A model generated the notes under the pieces. The model saw only the letters and a list, made by a program, of their open reading frames with translations, was not told the origin of the DNA and did not search any database. Source: Yinghuangia sp035454725 (GTDB taxonomy: Bacteria; Actinomycetota; Actinomycetes; Streptomycetales; Streptomycetaceae). Taken from it: 64,000 bases of DNA. How positions within the stretch are numbered: the first letter of the stretch is position 1; each line of letters opens with the position of its first letter. Positions 25,639 through 33,265 of the stretch are shown in pieces. Made by a program: the position numbers and the translations under genes. Where the stretch lies: assembly GCF_051388935.1 (NCBI RefSeq), contig NZ_JBPKBI010000013.1, forward strand, positions 62,001 to 126,000, given 5' to 3'.

Positions 25639-27834
25639 TCAACTACCGGTGTTCGCCGCGCACTTCGGCGGTCGCGGAGGGAGCAGGCTCAGGCGGCCGA
25701 GGGTCGCGTCGTACGCGCGCTGCCAATCGCCGTTCTCCACATGCCGGTTCAGCGCGGTGCACACGGCCTCCGCGAGGGCCGCGTCGCCGCGGCTCAGCCC
25801 GACGCCGTACGGCTCCTGCGAGAACGGGCTGCCGAGCACCCGCAGTTCCTCGGGGAACTGTGCGACGAAACCGGCCAGGATCGTGTCGTCGGTGCTCACC
25901 CCGCGCACGTTCTTCTTACGCAACTCGTCGACACACTCGGAGTATTTGCCGCGCTCCTCGACCTGCACGGTCGGGAACTTCTCCCGGATCCGGGCCGCCG
26001 ACGTCGATTCGCGCACCACGCACACCCGGCTGCCGGCCAGGTCCTCCGGCCGCTTGGCCGCCTGGTCGTCCCTGCGGACCAGGAAGTCCTGGCCCGCGAC
26101 GTAGTACGGCCCGGCGAACGAAACCAGCTGCAAACGCTCGGCGTTGATGGTGTAGCTGGCCACCACGATGTCGACCTGGCCGCTCGCGATGCGGTACTCG
26201 CGGCCCTGCGTCTCGACGTCCACGAAGCGAACCCGGCCCGAGAAGCCGAGATCCTCCGCGATCATGCGCGCGATGTCGGCGTCGAAGCCGATGTACTGCC
26301 CGTCCGGGCCTTTCTGGCTGAGCCCCGGCTGATCCGGCTTCACACCGATGATCAGATAACCGCGCTGCATCATCGCCTGGTACGTCGGCGACTCCTCGCG
26401 CAGCGCCGCGAACGCGTCGGACCCGGAACCGGTGAGCGCCTTGACCAGCGGCACCGACGCGGCGATCAGGGCCAGGACGACGACCGCCGGAAGCAGCACC
26501 CGCATCTGCCGCCACCGCCGGCGGCGCCCTCCGGGAAGGCCGCCGCGATCGCCTGTGCCGTCGGCGGGCGCGTCGCCGGGGTCGTCGCCAGCCCAGGTCG
26601 GGTCCACCGGGTCGAGTCCGTCCCGCGCCTCGGGGCCGTACGCCCCCCGGTCCTGCGCCCCGGCGCCGCGTGCGTCGCGGCCCTGCGCCGCGGTGTCGGA
26701 ACCGTACGGACCGCCGCCTCCCTCCCCGCCGACCGCGTCCGGACGCGGAGCGCTGCGGTGCGTCACCGTGTGCCCGGTGCCGAGCCCGGCCCGGTACGCC
26801 CCCGCACCCGGACCGCCGACCAGCCCGCCCGCCCCCGGCGTCGGGCGTGTCGGCATCTCGCCGCCCCACGTGGGTGCCAGTGACTCCTGGACGACCCGGA
26901 TCAGCAGTTCCTCGGCCTCCTTGGCGTCCATGCGCTCGGCCGGGTCCTTGCGCAGCAGGCCCATGACCACCGGCTCCAGCGGCCCCGCGTGGCGAGGCGC
27001 GAGCGGATCGTGGTTGACGACCGCGTCGACCACCTCGACCGGAGAGGAACGGCTGAACGGCGGACGGCCCTCGACCATCTCGTAAAGCGTCGCCCCGAGC
27101 GACCACAGATCGGACGCCGGGTCCAGGACCGTGTCGCCGCTCATCCCCAGCGTTTCGTCCGACCGGCGGGAACGGGCCGCCGCGCCGGCTCCACCGGGGG
27201 TGTCGCCGTCCTGCGCCGCCGCCGGGGTGTCCGCCGCGGGCCCGCCGCCCCCGGTCGCGAAGCGCTCGGCCCGCTCGGGAGCCAGGTAACCCGGCGTGCC
27301 GAGGAGCTCACCGACGTGTGTCACCTGCGGGGCGTCCACGAACGTCGCGATGCCGAAATCGGTGAGGACCACGCGTCCGTCGAGCCCGAGCAGCACATTG
27401 GCGGGCTTCACGTCCCGGTGCAGCACACCCTTCGCGTGCGCGGCCCGCAGCGCGCGCAGCACCCCGAGGCCGATGCGCGCGGCCTCGGCGAAGTCCAGCC
27501 GGCCCTCACCGCGCACGGCCTCGGCCAGCGAGCGCGAGATCACCAGCTCCATGACGATCCACGGGCGCCCGTCCTCCTCGAACACGTCGTGGACGGTCAC
27601 GACGTTCTCGTGGCGGATACGCGCCGCCGCGCTCGCCTCACGCCGGCTGCGCTCCGACCACGTTCGCTGGGCGCCCTCGTCCAACGACGGGGGAAGCAGC
27701 AGTTCCTTCACGGCGACCTCGCGCCCGAGCGCGGTGTCGACGGCGAGCCACACCTCGCCCATTCCGCCCCGGCCCAGGCTCCGGCTCAGGCGGTACCGCC
27801 CGTTCAGAACACGGCCTATGTCGCCCTCGGACAC
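25639..27834 (-). CDS. Ser/Thr protein kinase fused to GluB-like extracellular binding domain
   Basis: A 731-residue receptor-like kinase. Cytoplasmic Hanks-type domain at 14-320: glycine loop GRGGMGEVW, K43 in REVAVKELL, E66, HRDVKPANVLL (D141), TDFGIATF (D159), GYLAPE. A ~45-residue Gly/Ala-rich insertion sits between APE and the DLWSLG helix. A low-complexity juxtamembrane region (325-440) leads to one membrane helix (446-466, VLLPAVVVLALIAASVPLV). The remaining 260 residues form an SBP_bac_3 domain close to GluB: GYLIIGVKPDQPGL, YIGFDADIARMIAEDLGF, SFAGPYYVAGQDFLV, and the matching cysteines in SRVCVVREST and YSECVDEL. GTG start with GGAGG upstream. It faces the GluK gene and probably senses an extracellular amino acid. 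Confidence 0.9.
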   Translation of the reverse strand: MSEGDIGRVLNGRYRLSRSLGRGGMGEVWLAVDTALGREVAVKELLLPPSLDEGAQRTWSERSRREASAAARIRHENVVTVHDVFEEDGRPWIVMELVISRSLAEAVRGEGRLDFAEAARIGLGVLRALRAAHAKGVLHRDVKPANVLLGLDGRVVLTDFGIATFVDAPQVTHVGELLGTPGYLAPERAERFATGGGGPAADTPAAAQDGDTPGGAGAAARSRRSDETLGMSGDTVLDPASDLWSLGATLYEMVEGRPPFSRSSPVEVVDAVVNHDPLAPRHAGPLEPVVMGLLRKDPAERMDAKEAEELLIRVVQESLAPTWGGEMPTRPTPGAGGLVGGPGAGAYRAGLGTGHTVTHRSAPRPDAVGGEGGGGPYGSDTAAQGRDARGAGAQDRGAYGPEARDGLDPVDPTWAGDDPGDAPADGTGDRGGLPGGRRRRWRQMRVLLPAVVVLALIAASVPLVKALTGSGSDAFAALREESPTYQAMMQRGYLIIGVKPDQPGLSQKGPDGQYIGFDADIARMIAEDLGFSGRVRFVDVETQGREYRIASGQVDIVVASYTINAERLQLVSFAGPYYVAGQDFLVRRDDQAAKRPEDLAGSRVCVVRESTSAARIREKFPTVQVEERGKYSECVDELRKKNVRGVSTDDTILAGFVAQFPEELRVLGSPFSQEPYGVGLSRGDAALAEAVCTALNRHVENGDWQRAYDATLGRLSLLPPRPPKCAANTGS

Positions 27835-27965
27835 CGCGGTACGCCCTCCTCCCAGGTGCTCCAGGTCCTGCTGACGGGGGGTCAGAGATTAGGAGGTCCA
27901 CCCAACTGCGCTTGGTCAGCCCCAAGCATGTTCCATCGGGCGCATCATGCGCGACGTCACCCGCG

Positions 27966-28988
27966 TCACGGTTTTGCGGATCTGTACCAGAGCCGGGCGC
28001 CTTCGTGCAGCAACAACGGCGGAAACGTGAGGATGGCGGTACGCGGATCCACAAGTTGCGCCGCATGCACTTCCCGCCCGATCGCTTCCCGGCCGCCCAT
28101 GACCGTGCCGGTCACCCTCCGGATCAGATCCGGGTCCGCGTCCGCCCGCGTGACCAGCAGATTCGGCACCGCGACCGTCGCCACCTCCTGCCGGACCCCC
28201 GGCAGCGTTCCCCCGGCCTGGTACGCGTCCGCGGGGATGACCGCCTCGCGATACACCTGGTGGTAGCGGTCGCGCAGCGTCCCGGCGACGTCGCCGAGCG
28301 GAACGAAGCGGATGTCGGTCCCCTCGGCCAGCGCGCGCACCGCCTCGGTGGGCAGGCCGCCCGACCAGAAGAACGCGTCGATCCGGCCGTCGCGCAGCTT
28401 CGCCGCCGCGTCGCCGATGCCGTCCTCCGCAGGCACCATGTCGCGGTGCTCGTCGAGGCCCGCCGTCTGAAGGATGCGGTGGGCGATCAACTGCACACCG
28501 GACGCGGGCGGCCCGATCCCCACGCGCTTGCCGCGCAGGTCCGCCACCGTGCGCACCGACGACGAGGCGGGGACGACCAACTGCACATAGTCGTCGTACA
28601 GGCGTGCGATCGCGCGCAGTTGGTCGCGGTCCGCCGGCGCCAGGTCGGCCACGGCGTCGGCCGTCGCGATCGCCAGCGTGAAGCCGCCCCCGACCAGTCG
28701 CCGCAGGTTGTCCACCGAGCCCGCGGACTCGTCGATCGTCACCGGGACACCGAGGTCGCCCTGAAGTCGCGGGGCGAGCAGTTGCCCGTACCGGTAGTAC
28801 ACGCCGGACGGAACACCCGTCGAAATACTCACGGGACCGCCCCGGTACGGCCGACTGTCGTCCGAACTGACCCACAGACCGCCCGCGAACAGCACGAGTG
28901 CGACCGCGAGGACCACCGCGACCATCGTGCGCGTGCGGCGAACCTGCGTCCCGCCCGTTCGCGGAGGTGCCTCGCGGCCTTGCGTCAT
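27966..28988 (-). CDS. TAXI-family TRAP-type solute-binding protein, membrane-anchored
   Basis: A 340-residue protein. After a basic N-terminus comes a single hydrophobic segment MVAVVLAVALVLFAGGLWVS without a lipobox cysteine, so it is probably an N-terminally anchored extracellular protein. The TAXI fold is indicated by VSISTGVPSGVYYRYGQLL, ESAGSVDNLRRLVGGGFTLA, DLRGKRVGIGPPASGVQLIA and DGRIDAFFWSGGLPTEAV. TAXI proteins normally deliver ligands such as glutamate or glutamine to a fused TRAP membrane protein, but none is encoded nearby. The neighbouring kinase suggests a sensing or uptake role for the same kind of ligand. Confidence 0.85.
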   Translation of the reverse strand: MTQGREAPPRTGGTQVRRTRTMVAVVLAVALVLFAGGLWVSSDDSRPYRGGPVSISTGVPSGVYYRYGQLLAPRLQGDLGVPVTIDESAGSVDNLRRLVGGGFTLAIATADAVADLAPADRDQLRAIARLYDDYVQLVVPASSSVRTVADLRGKRVGIGPPASGVQLIAHRILQTAGLDEHRDMVPAEDGIGDAAAKLRDGRIDAFFWSGGLPTEAVRALAEGTDIRFVPLGDVAGTLRDRYHQVYREAVIPADAYQAGGTLPGVRQEVATVAVPNLLVTRADADPDLIRRVTGTVMGGREAIGREVHAAQLVDPRTAILTFPPLLLHEGARLWYRSAKP

Positions 28989-29055
28989 GGAAGTTTCCGT
29001 CCCAATAAACCCGTCGCCATCGCGGCCCCGGGACCGCGTAACCTTGGTTCTCGAT

Positions 29056-30537
29056 ATGAGCGCGCGATCCTACGAGGTGCGCACCTACGGGTGCCAGATG
29101 AACGTCCACGACTCCGAGCGGCTGTCCGGCCTCCTGGAGGACGCGGGCTACGTCCGCGCGGGCGCGGGCGAGGAGGCCGACGTCGTCGTCTTCAACACCT
29201 GCGCGGTGCGGGAGAACGCCGACAACAGGCTCTACGGCAATCTCGGCCACCTCGCGCCGAAGAAGGCCAGACGCCCCGGCATGCAGATCGCCGTCGGCGG
29301 CTGCCTGGCCCAGAAGGACCGCGACACCATTGTCGCCAAGGCCCCCTGGGTCGACGTCGTGTTCGGCACCCACAACATCGGCTCGCTGCCCGTGTTGCTG
29401 GAGCGCGCCCGGGTCCGCGAGGAAGCCCAGGTCGAAATCCTGGAATCCCTCGACGTCTTCCCCTCCACCCTCCCCACGCGGCGCGAATCCGCCTACGCGG
29501 CCTGGGTTTCGATCTCGGTCGGCTGCAACAACACCTGCACGTTCTGCATCGTTCCCGCGCTGCGCGGCAAGGAGAAGGACCGCCGCCCCGGAGACGTCCT
29601 CGCCGAGATCGAGGCGCTGGTCGGCGAAGGTGTGATCGAAGTCACCCTCCTCGGCCAGAACGTCAACGCCTACGGCTCCGACATGGGCGACCGCGAGGCG
29701 TTCTCCAAACTGCTGCGCGCCTGCGGGGAGATCAAGGGCCTCGAACGCGTCCGCTTCACCTCGCCGCACCCGCGCGACTTCACCGACGACGTCATCGCGG
29801 CGATGGCCGAGACGCCGAACGTCATGCACCAGCTTCACATGCCGCTGCAGTCCGGCTCCGACGACGTCCTGCGTGCGATGCGGCGCTCGTACCGCCAGGA
29901 CCGCTACCTCGGCATCATCGAACGCGTGCGCGAGGCCATGCCCGACGCGGCCATCTCCACCGACATCATCGTCGGCTTCCCCGGCGAGACCGACGCCGAT
30001 TTCGAGCAGACCCTGCACGTCGTACGCGAGGCCCGCTTCGCGAACGCCTTCACCTTCCAGTACTCCAAGCGCCCCGGCACGCCCGCGGCCACCATGGACG
30101 GCCAGATCCCCAAGGCCGTCGTCCAGGAGCGCTACGAGCGTCTGGTCGCCCTCCAGGACGAGATCTCCTGGGACGAGAACAAGAAGCAGATCGGCCGCAC
30201 CCTCGAAGTCCTCGTCGCGGAAGGCGAAGGCCGCAAGGACGAAGCCACCGCCCGCCTCTCCGGCCGCGCACCCGACAACCGCCTCGTGCACTTCCGGCGC
30301 CCGGCGGACGAGATCCGCCCCGGCGACGTGGCCACCGTGGCGATCACCTACGCCGCCCCCCACCACCTCCTCGCCGAGGCACCCCCGACCGCCGTCCGCC
30401 GCACCCCGGCCGGCGACGTCTGGGCCAAGCGCAACAACGCCCCGGCCGCGACCCCCGGCGTGCTCCTCGGCATGCCGAAAGTGGGCGCGCCCGCCCCCGA
30501 GCCGACCCCGGCCACCGGCGGCTGCCACGCGAACTGA
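29056..30537 (+). CDS. miaB: tRNA-2-methylthio-N6-dimethylallyladenosine synthase MiaB
   Basis: A 493-residue radical-SAM methylthiotransferase acting on i6A37 of tRNAs reading UNN codons. N-terminal UPF0004 domain with three cluster cysteines: RTYGCQMNVHDSERLSG, VVFNTCAVRENADNRL and IAVGGCLAQKDRD. The radical-SAM motif is SVGCNNTCTFCIVPALRGKE (C-x3-C-x2-C), with TLLGQNVNAYGSD and STDIIVGFPGETDADFEQT. A TRAM domain follows (TLEVLVAEGEGRKDEATARL). The ATG at 29056 gives the standard start (MSARSYEVRTYGCQMN). No clear ribosome site. The substrate-making enzyme MiaA is encoded 4 kb downstream. Confidence 0.96.
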   Translation: MSARSYEVRTYGCQMNVHDSERLSGLLEDAGYVRAGAGEEADVVVFNTCAVRENADNRLYGNLGHLAPKKARRPGMQIAVGGCLAQKDRDTIVAKAPWVDVVFGTHNIGSLPVLLERARVREEAQVEILESLDVFPSTLPTRRESAYAAWVSISVGCNNTCTFCIVPALRGKEKDRRPGDVLAEIEALVGEGVIEVTLLGQNVNAYGSDMGDREAFSKLLRACGEIKGLERVRFTSPHPRDFTDDVIAAMAETPNVMHQLHMPLQSGSDDVLRAMRRSYRQDRYLGIIERVREAMPDAAISTDIIVGFPGETDADFEQTLHVVREARFANAFTFQYSKRPGTPAATMDGQIPKAVVQERYERLVALQDEISWDENKKQIGRTLEVLVAEGEGRKDEATARLSGRAPDNRLVHFRRPADEIRPGDVATVAITYAAPHHLLAEAPPTAVRRTPAGDVWAKRNNAPAATPGVLLGMPKVGAPAPEPTPATGGCHAN

Positions 30538-30842
30538 GCGCACACGCCCGGCCGACGAGCCGCGAGCGAGCCGGGTGCGCTGACGGGCTTGCCGCGGCCG
30601 CGAACCGCGACGCGCGCCACGGCGTCCGACCGTGAGCGCGCTGGAGGCACGTTCCCGCGGGCCCTCACGCGGGTCGGAGGCACGACGCGGCGGCCTGACG
30701 CTTCGGCACGGCGACAATCGCGGCGGAACATCCGCACGGGACCCGCCTCGCCGAAGCTCGCCCGAGCGGCCCTCCCCGGTCCGCTCCGGTCCGCTCCGTC
30801 CTCCGAGCACCTCGGCGCCTCGGCCCGCGCCCCGGAGGCTCG
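30538..30842. other. Convergent intergenic stretch after miaB
   Basis: About 300 bases between the miaB stop and the phosphatase stop. Only short imperfect inverted repeats (for example around 30650-30680, CCCGCGGG) are seen; no gene. Confidence 0.4.
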
Positions 30843-31439
30843 CTACGCGCCGCCGCGCTGGTTCCAGCCCTTCATCACCGGCTGCTCGTGCTCGAAGCCC
30901 AAGAAGCACACGCCCGCCGTGGCGAGCCAGAACAGGCGGCCGCCCGCCGGGTCGAGGCCCAGCCAGCGCGCGGTCAGGACGCGCAGCACGTGTCCGTGGG
31001 CCACCAGCGCGACGTCGTCGCCGGCGGCGAGCAAGGGGCGCACGCGCGCCAAAACCCGGTCCACGCGTGAGCCGACCGACTCGACCTGCTCGCCCGGGTG
31101 CTCCGCGTCGCCCGGGATCACCCCGTCACGCCACAGATACCAGCCGGGGCGCGTCTCGCGGATCTGAGCCGTCGTCAAACCCTCGTAGCCGCCGTAGTCC
31201 CACTCCATCAGGTCCGGTTCCGCGACCGCGTCGGGCAGTCCCGCCAAAACCGCCGTCTCACGCGCGCGCCGCAGCGGGCTGACGAACACGTGGTCGAACT
31301 GCCGGTCGGAGAGCAGTTTCCCCGCCGCGCGGGCTTGTTCCTCTCCTGTCTCGGTCAGCGGGACGTCGGTCCGCCCGGTGTGCCGGTGCGCACGGCTCCA
31401 TTCGGTCTCGCCGTGCCTGATCAGGGTGAGCTGCGCCAT
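30843..31439 (-). CDS. Histidine phosphatase (phosphoglycerate-mutase-like) family protein
   Basis: A 198-residue branch-1 histidine phosphatase. The catalytic motif LTLIRHGETEWSRAHRHTGR (RHG) is at the N-terminus, the second arginine in VSPLRRARETA, the acid donor in LMEWDYGGYEGLTTAQI, and the second histidine in DDVALVAHGHVLRVLTARWL. These give a complete active site. Substrate not evident; such proteins in actinomycetes include broad phosphatases and mutases. ATG at 31437-31439; divergent by 35 bases from the extradiol-like gene. Confidence 0.9.
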   Translation of the reverse strand: MAQLTLIRHGETEWSRAHRHTGRTDVPLTETGEEQARAAGKLLSDRQFDHVFVSPLRRARETAVLAGLPDAVAEPDLMEWDYGGYEGLTTAQIRETRPGWYLWRDGVIPGDAEHPGEQVESVGSRVDRVLARVRPLLAAGDDVALVAHGHVLRVLTARWLGLDPAGGRLFWLATAGVCFLGFEHEQPVMKGWNQRGGA

Positions 31440-31474
31440 GAAGCCATGAGACCACGGCCCGGTACCCTCGTGCC

Positions 31475-32179
31475 GTGCTCGTTGCCGCCGCCGTGTGCCC
31501 TCATCCGCCGTTGATCGTCCCCGACCTGGCCGCCGGCGCGGCGGGCGAGTTGGAGGGGTTGCGCACCGCGTGCGACGCCGCCGTCTCGGATCTGCTCGCG
31601 GCCAGGCCGGACCGGCTCGTGGTCGTGGGAACAGGGCCCAAGACGATCGAGTTCGCCGAGGGCGGGGTTGGGACCTTCTCCCCGTACGGCGTGAACCTGT
31701 CGGTGCGCCTGGGAGCCGGCGGTGCGGGCGACATCGAGGAGCGGCTGCCGCTGTCGCTGACGATCGCCGCGTGGCTGCTCGGCCGTACACCGGTCGACGT
31801 GCCGGTCTCCGGCCTTTCGGTGGCCCGCGACGCTGACGCGGTCGACTGCCTGGCCTCCGGCGCCGAGCTGGTGTCCGGCAACGAACGGACGGCTCTCCTG
31901 GCGATGGGCGACGGCTCGGCCTGCCGGACCGAGAAGGCTCCGGGCTACCTCGACGCGCGGGCCGAGGCGTACGACGCCTCCGTCGCCCTCGCCCTCGCGG
32001 ACGCGGACGTGCTCGCACTGGCCGCCCTCGACCCGGAGCTCTCCGAGGAACTGTGGGTCGCCGGACGCGCCGCGTGGCAACTGCTTGCCGGCGCAGCCGA
32101 CGGCGCCGGCTTCGAGGGCCGGCTCACCTACGACGAAGCGCCTTACGGTGTGGGTTACTTCGTCGCGGTGTGGAGCTGA
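31475..32179 (+). CDS. Class III extradiol dioxygenase-like protein (LigB-type fold)
   Basis: A 234-residue protein conserved near miaB/miaA in actinomycetes. It begins LVAAAVCPHPPLIVPDLAAG, where CPHPP carries a histidine in the position of a LigB metal ligand, and continues DRLVVVGTGPKTIEFAEG and RTALLAMGDGSACRTEKAPG. The last part LTYDEAPYGVGYFVAVW is also family-typical. The protein is shorter than true LigB enzymes and activity is unproven. GTG start at 31475. Confidence 0.7.
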   Translation: MLVAAAVCPHPPLIVPDLAAGAAGELEGLRTACDAAVSDLLAARPDRLVVVGTGPKTIEFAEGGVGTFSPYGVNLSVRLGAGGAGDIEERLPLSLTIAAWLLGRTPVDVPVSGLSVARDADAVDCLASGAELVSGNERTALLAMGDGSACRTEKAPGYLDARAEAYDASVALALADADVLALAALDPELSEELWVAGRAAWQLLAGAADGAGFEGRLTYDEAPYGVGYFVAVWS

Positions 32180-32541
32180 CGGGGGCTCATCTCCCCAGCC
32201 GGGTACGGTCGTTCGACGCGCCGCCGACGGCCGTTTGGGAACAGCGCCTGCGGCGTGCCGTCACCCCGCCGCCACGACACCCCTCAACCTGCGCGGCTCC
32301 GCCGAGAAACGCGGACAGCCGCAGGCTTCGGTGCCTGCGGCTGTCCGCGTGCGCGCGGGGCCGGGGGAGCAGGACAGAGCACAGTCTGTGGCCGGGGCGC
32401 ACCCGGCGAGGCCTACGTCGGCCGCGAACGGGCTTCCCGGTGCCGCGCGAGCTGATGCGGACGCTGATGCGAAGAGCTGCATCAAGCCCGTTGGCGTCGT
32501 TCCCGACCACCGGCGCCATCTTGGTGCCCGGGCCGCTCGGC
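32180..32541. other. Convergent intergenic region containing a terminator
   Basis: About 360 bases between the extradiol-like gene and the antitoxin-like gene; the only clear element is the 18-bp hairpin at 32309-32350. Confidence 0.5.
32309..32350. terminator. Bidirectional terminator, perfect 18-bp stem
   Basis: ACGCGGACAGCCGCAGGC pairs perfectly with GCCTGCGGCTGTCCGCGT around a TTCGGT loop, between convergent genes ending at 32179 and 32542. Confidence 0.85.
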
Positions 32542-32787
32542 TCAGGGGCGCGGGCCTTGCTCCGGCGGCACTTCGCCCGGCACTTCGCCGGCCGGCGGAG
32601 CCTCGGGGGCCGGTGCGGCCTCGTCCTGGGCGAGTGTGTCCTTCGCCTTTTCCGCGCCCTTGTCGATCTGGTCGCCGTATTTGCCGCCGGTCTTCTTGTC
32701 GACCATGTCGGCTGCCTTGTCGACGCCCTTTTCGACCTTGTCGTGATGGGGCGCGAGCTTTTCCTTGATGCTGTCCAAGAGACCCAT
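32542..32787 (-). CDS. Nested antitoxin unit translated from internal ATG (probable)
   Basis: In-frame ATG at 32785-32787 with AAGGAG eight bases upstream would yield an 81-residue MT0933-like protein (MGLLDSIKEKLAPHHDKVEK...). The length and start match stand-alone family members, so this short form is likely a real product alongside, or instead of, the 172-residue form. Confidence 0.6.
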   Translation of the reverse strand: MGLLDSIKEKLAPHHDKVEKGVDKAADMVDKKTGGKYGDQIDKGAEKAKDTLAQDEAAPAPEAPPAGEVPGEVPPEQGPRP

Positions 32788-33060
32788 GTCTTGTTCTCCT
32801 TCGGACTCCCCTCCCGCACCGGGAGGCTGCGGGGCGGCGGCGGAAATCGGATCCGCACCGACCTTGCCGTCCGCACCGCCCGTGCCGGTCTCGCCGTCGG
32901 ACTCCTCCGCGGCGGTCTTCTGCGCGGGGATGGCCGGCTCGGTCGCGGGCCGGTCCGCGACGAGCGTTCCGACGCTGCCGGTCTCGTTCGGCTCCGGGGA
33001 GTCGGCTTGGTCTGTGGCTCGTGTGGCCGAATTGCGCCTGAACCAGTCGAAAACGCCCAT
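32542..33060 (-). CDS. Antitoxin-like protein with internal second antitoxin unit (Rv0909/MT0933-like)
   Basis: A 172-residue frame starting MGVFDWFRRNSATRATD with AAGGAG six bases upstream. The first ~90 residues are a Pro/Gly/Ser/acidic low-complexity region. From residue 92 it reads MGLLDSIKEKLAPHHDKVEK, AADMVDKKTGGKYGDQIDKG, which matches the small MT0933-type antitoxin family (D-K-K-T-G-G-K-Y core). The tail is Pro/Ala/Glu-rich. No stop separates the two parts, yet the second has its own strong ribosome site. No toxin gene is adjacent. It may be a stress-related protein rather than a true antitoxin. Confidence 0.7.
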   Translation of the reverse strand: MGVFDWFRRNSATRATDQADSPEPNETGSVGTLVADRPATEPAIPAQKTAAEESDGETGTGGADGKVGADPISAAAPQPPGAGGESEGEQDMGLLDSIKEKLAPHHDKVEKGVDKAADMVDKKTGGKYGDQIDKGAEKAKDTLAQDEAAPAPEAPPAGEVPGEVPPEQGPRP

Positions 33061-33080
33061 ATCCTGCTCCTTGACCCTAC

Positions 33081-33160
33081 GTCCGACACGGAAGCCGTGC
33101 ATGTCGTGTGCATGTCGGCCACACCGTGTGTGCATGCCGTGTCTGGCATGCGTGTCGGAC
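33081..33160. promoter_or_regulatory. Phased GTGCATG repeats inside a 10-bp inverted repeat
   Basis: GTGCATG occurs at 33097, 33108 and 33130 (steps of 11 and 22 bases, one and two helical turns), with GGCATGC at 33145. The whole block is bounded by the perfect inverted repeat GTCCGACACG (33081-33090) / CGTGTCGGAC (33151-33160). It lies upstream of the antitoxin-like gene and also in front of miaA, so it is likely a multi-site operator. Confidence 0.5.
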
Positions 33161-33265
33161 AACAACGACCGGCGGGCACGAGCGGTTATGTGCTCGGTGC
33201 GGGGCGTACCGCATCGGGTGACGATCGAATGACCGGTGCGGCAGGCCGTCCGGCAGACTTGTCCC

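Noticed and set aside
27916..30909. 997-codon reverse frame opposite miaB
   Set aside because: Antisense to miaB radical-SAM motifs, with no ribosome site and no recognisable domain.
30843..32018. Long reverse-strand frame covering the phosphatase and the extradiol-like gene
   Set aside because: Only the part up to 31439 has phosphatase motifs. The upstream extension is Arg/Pro-rich and lies antisense to the extradiol-like gene, a typical high-GC shadow.
32542..33060. Complete toxin-antitoxin system
   Set aside because: Only an antitoxin-like protein is present. No neighbouring small toxin gene was found on either side, so a TA pair is not supported.
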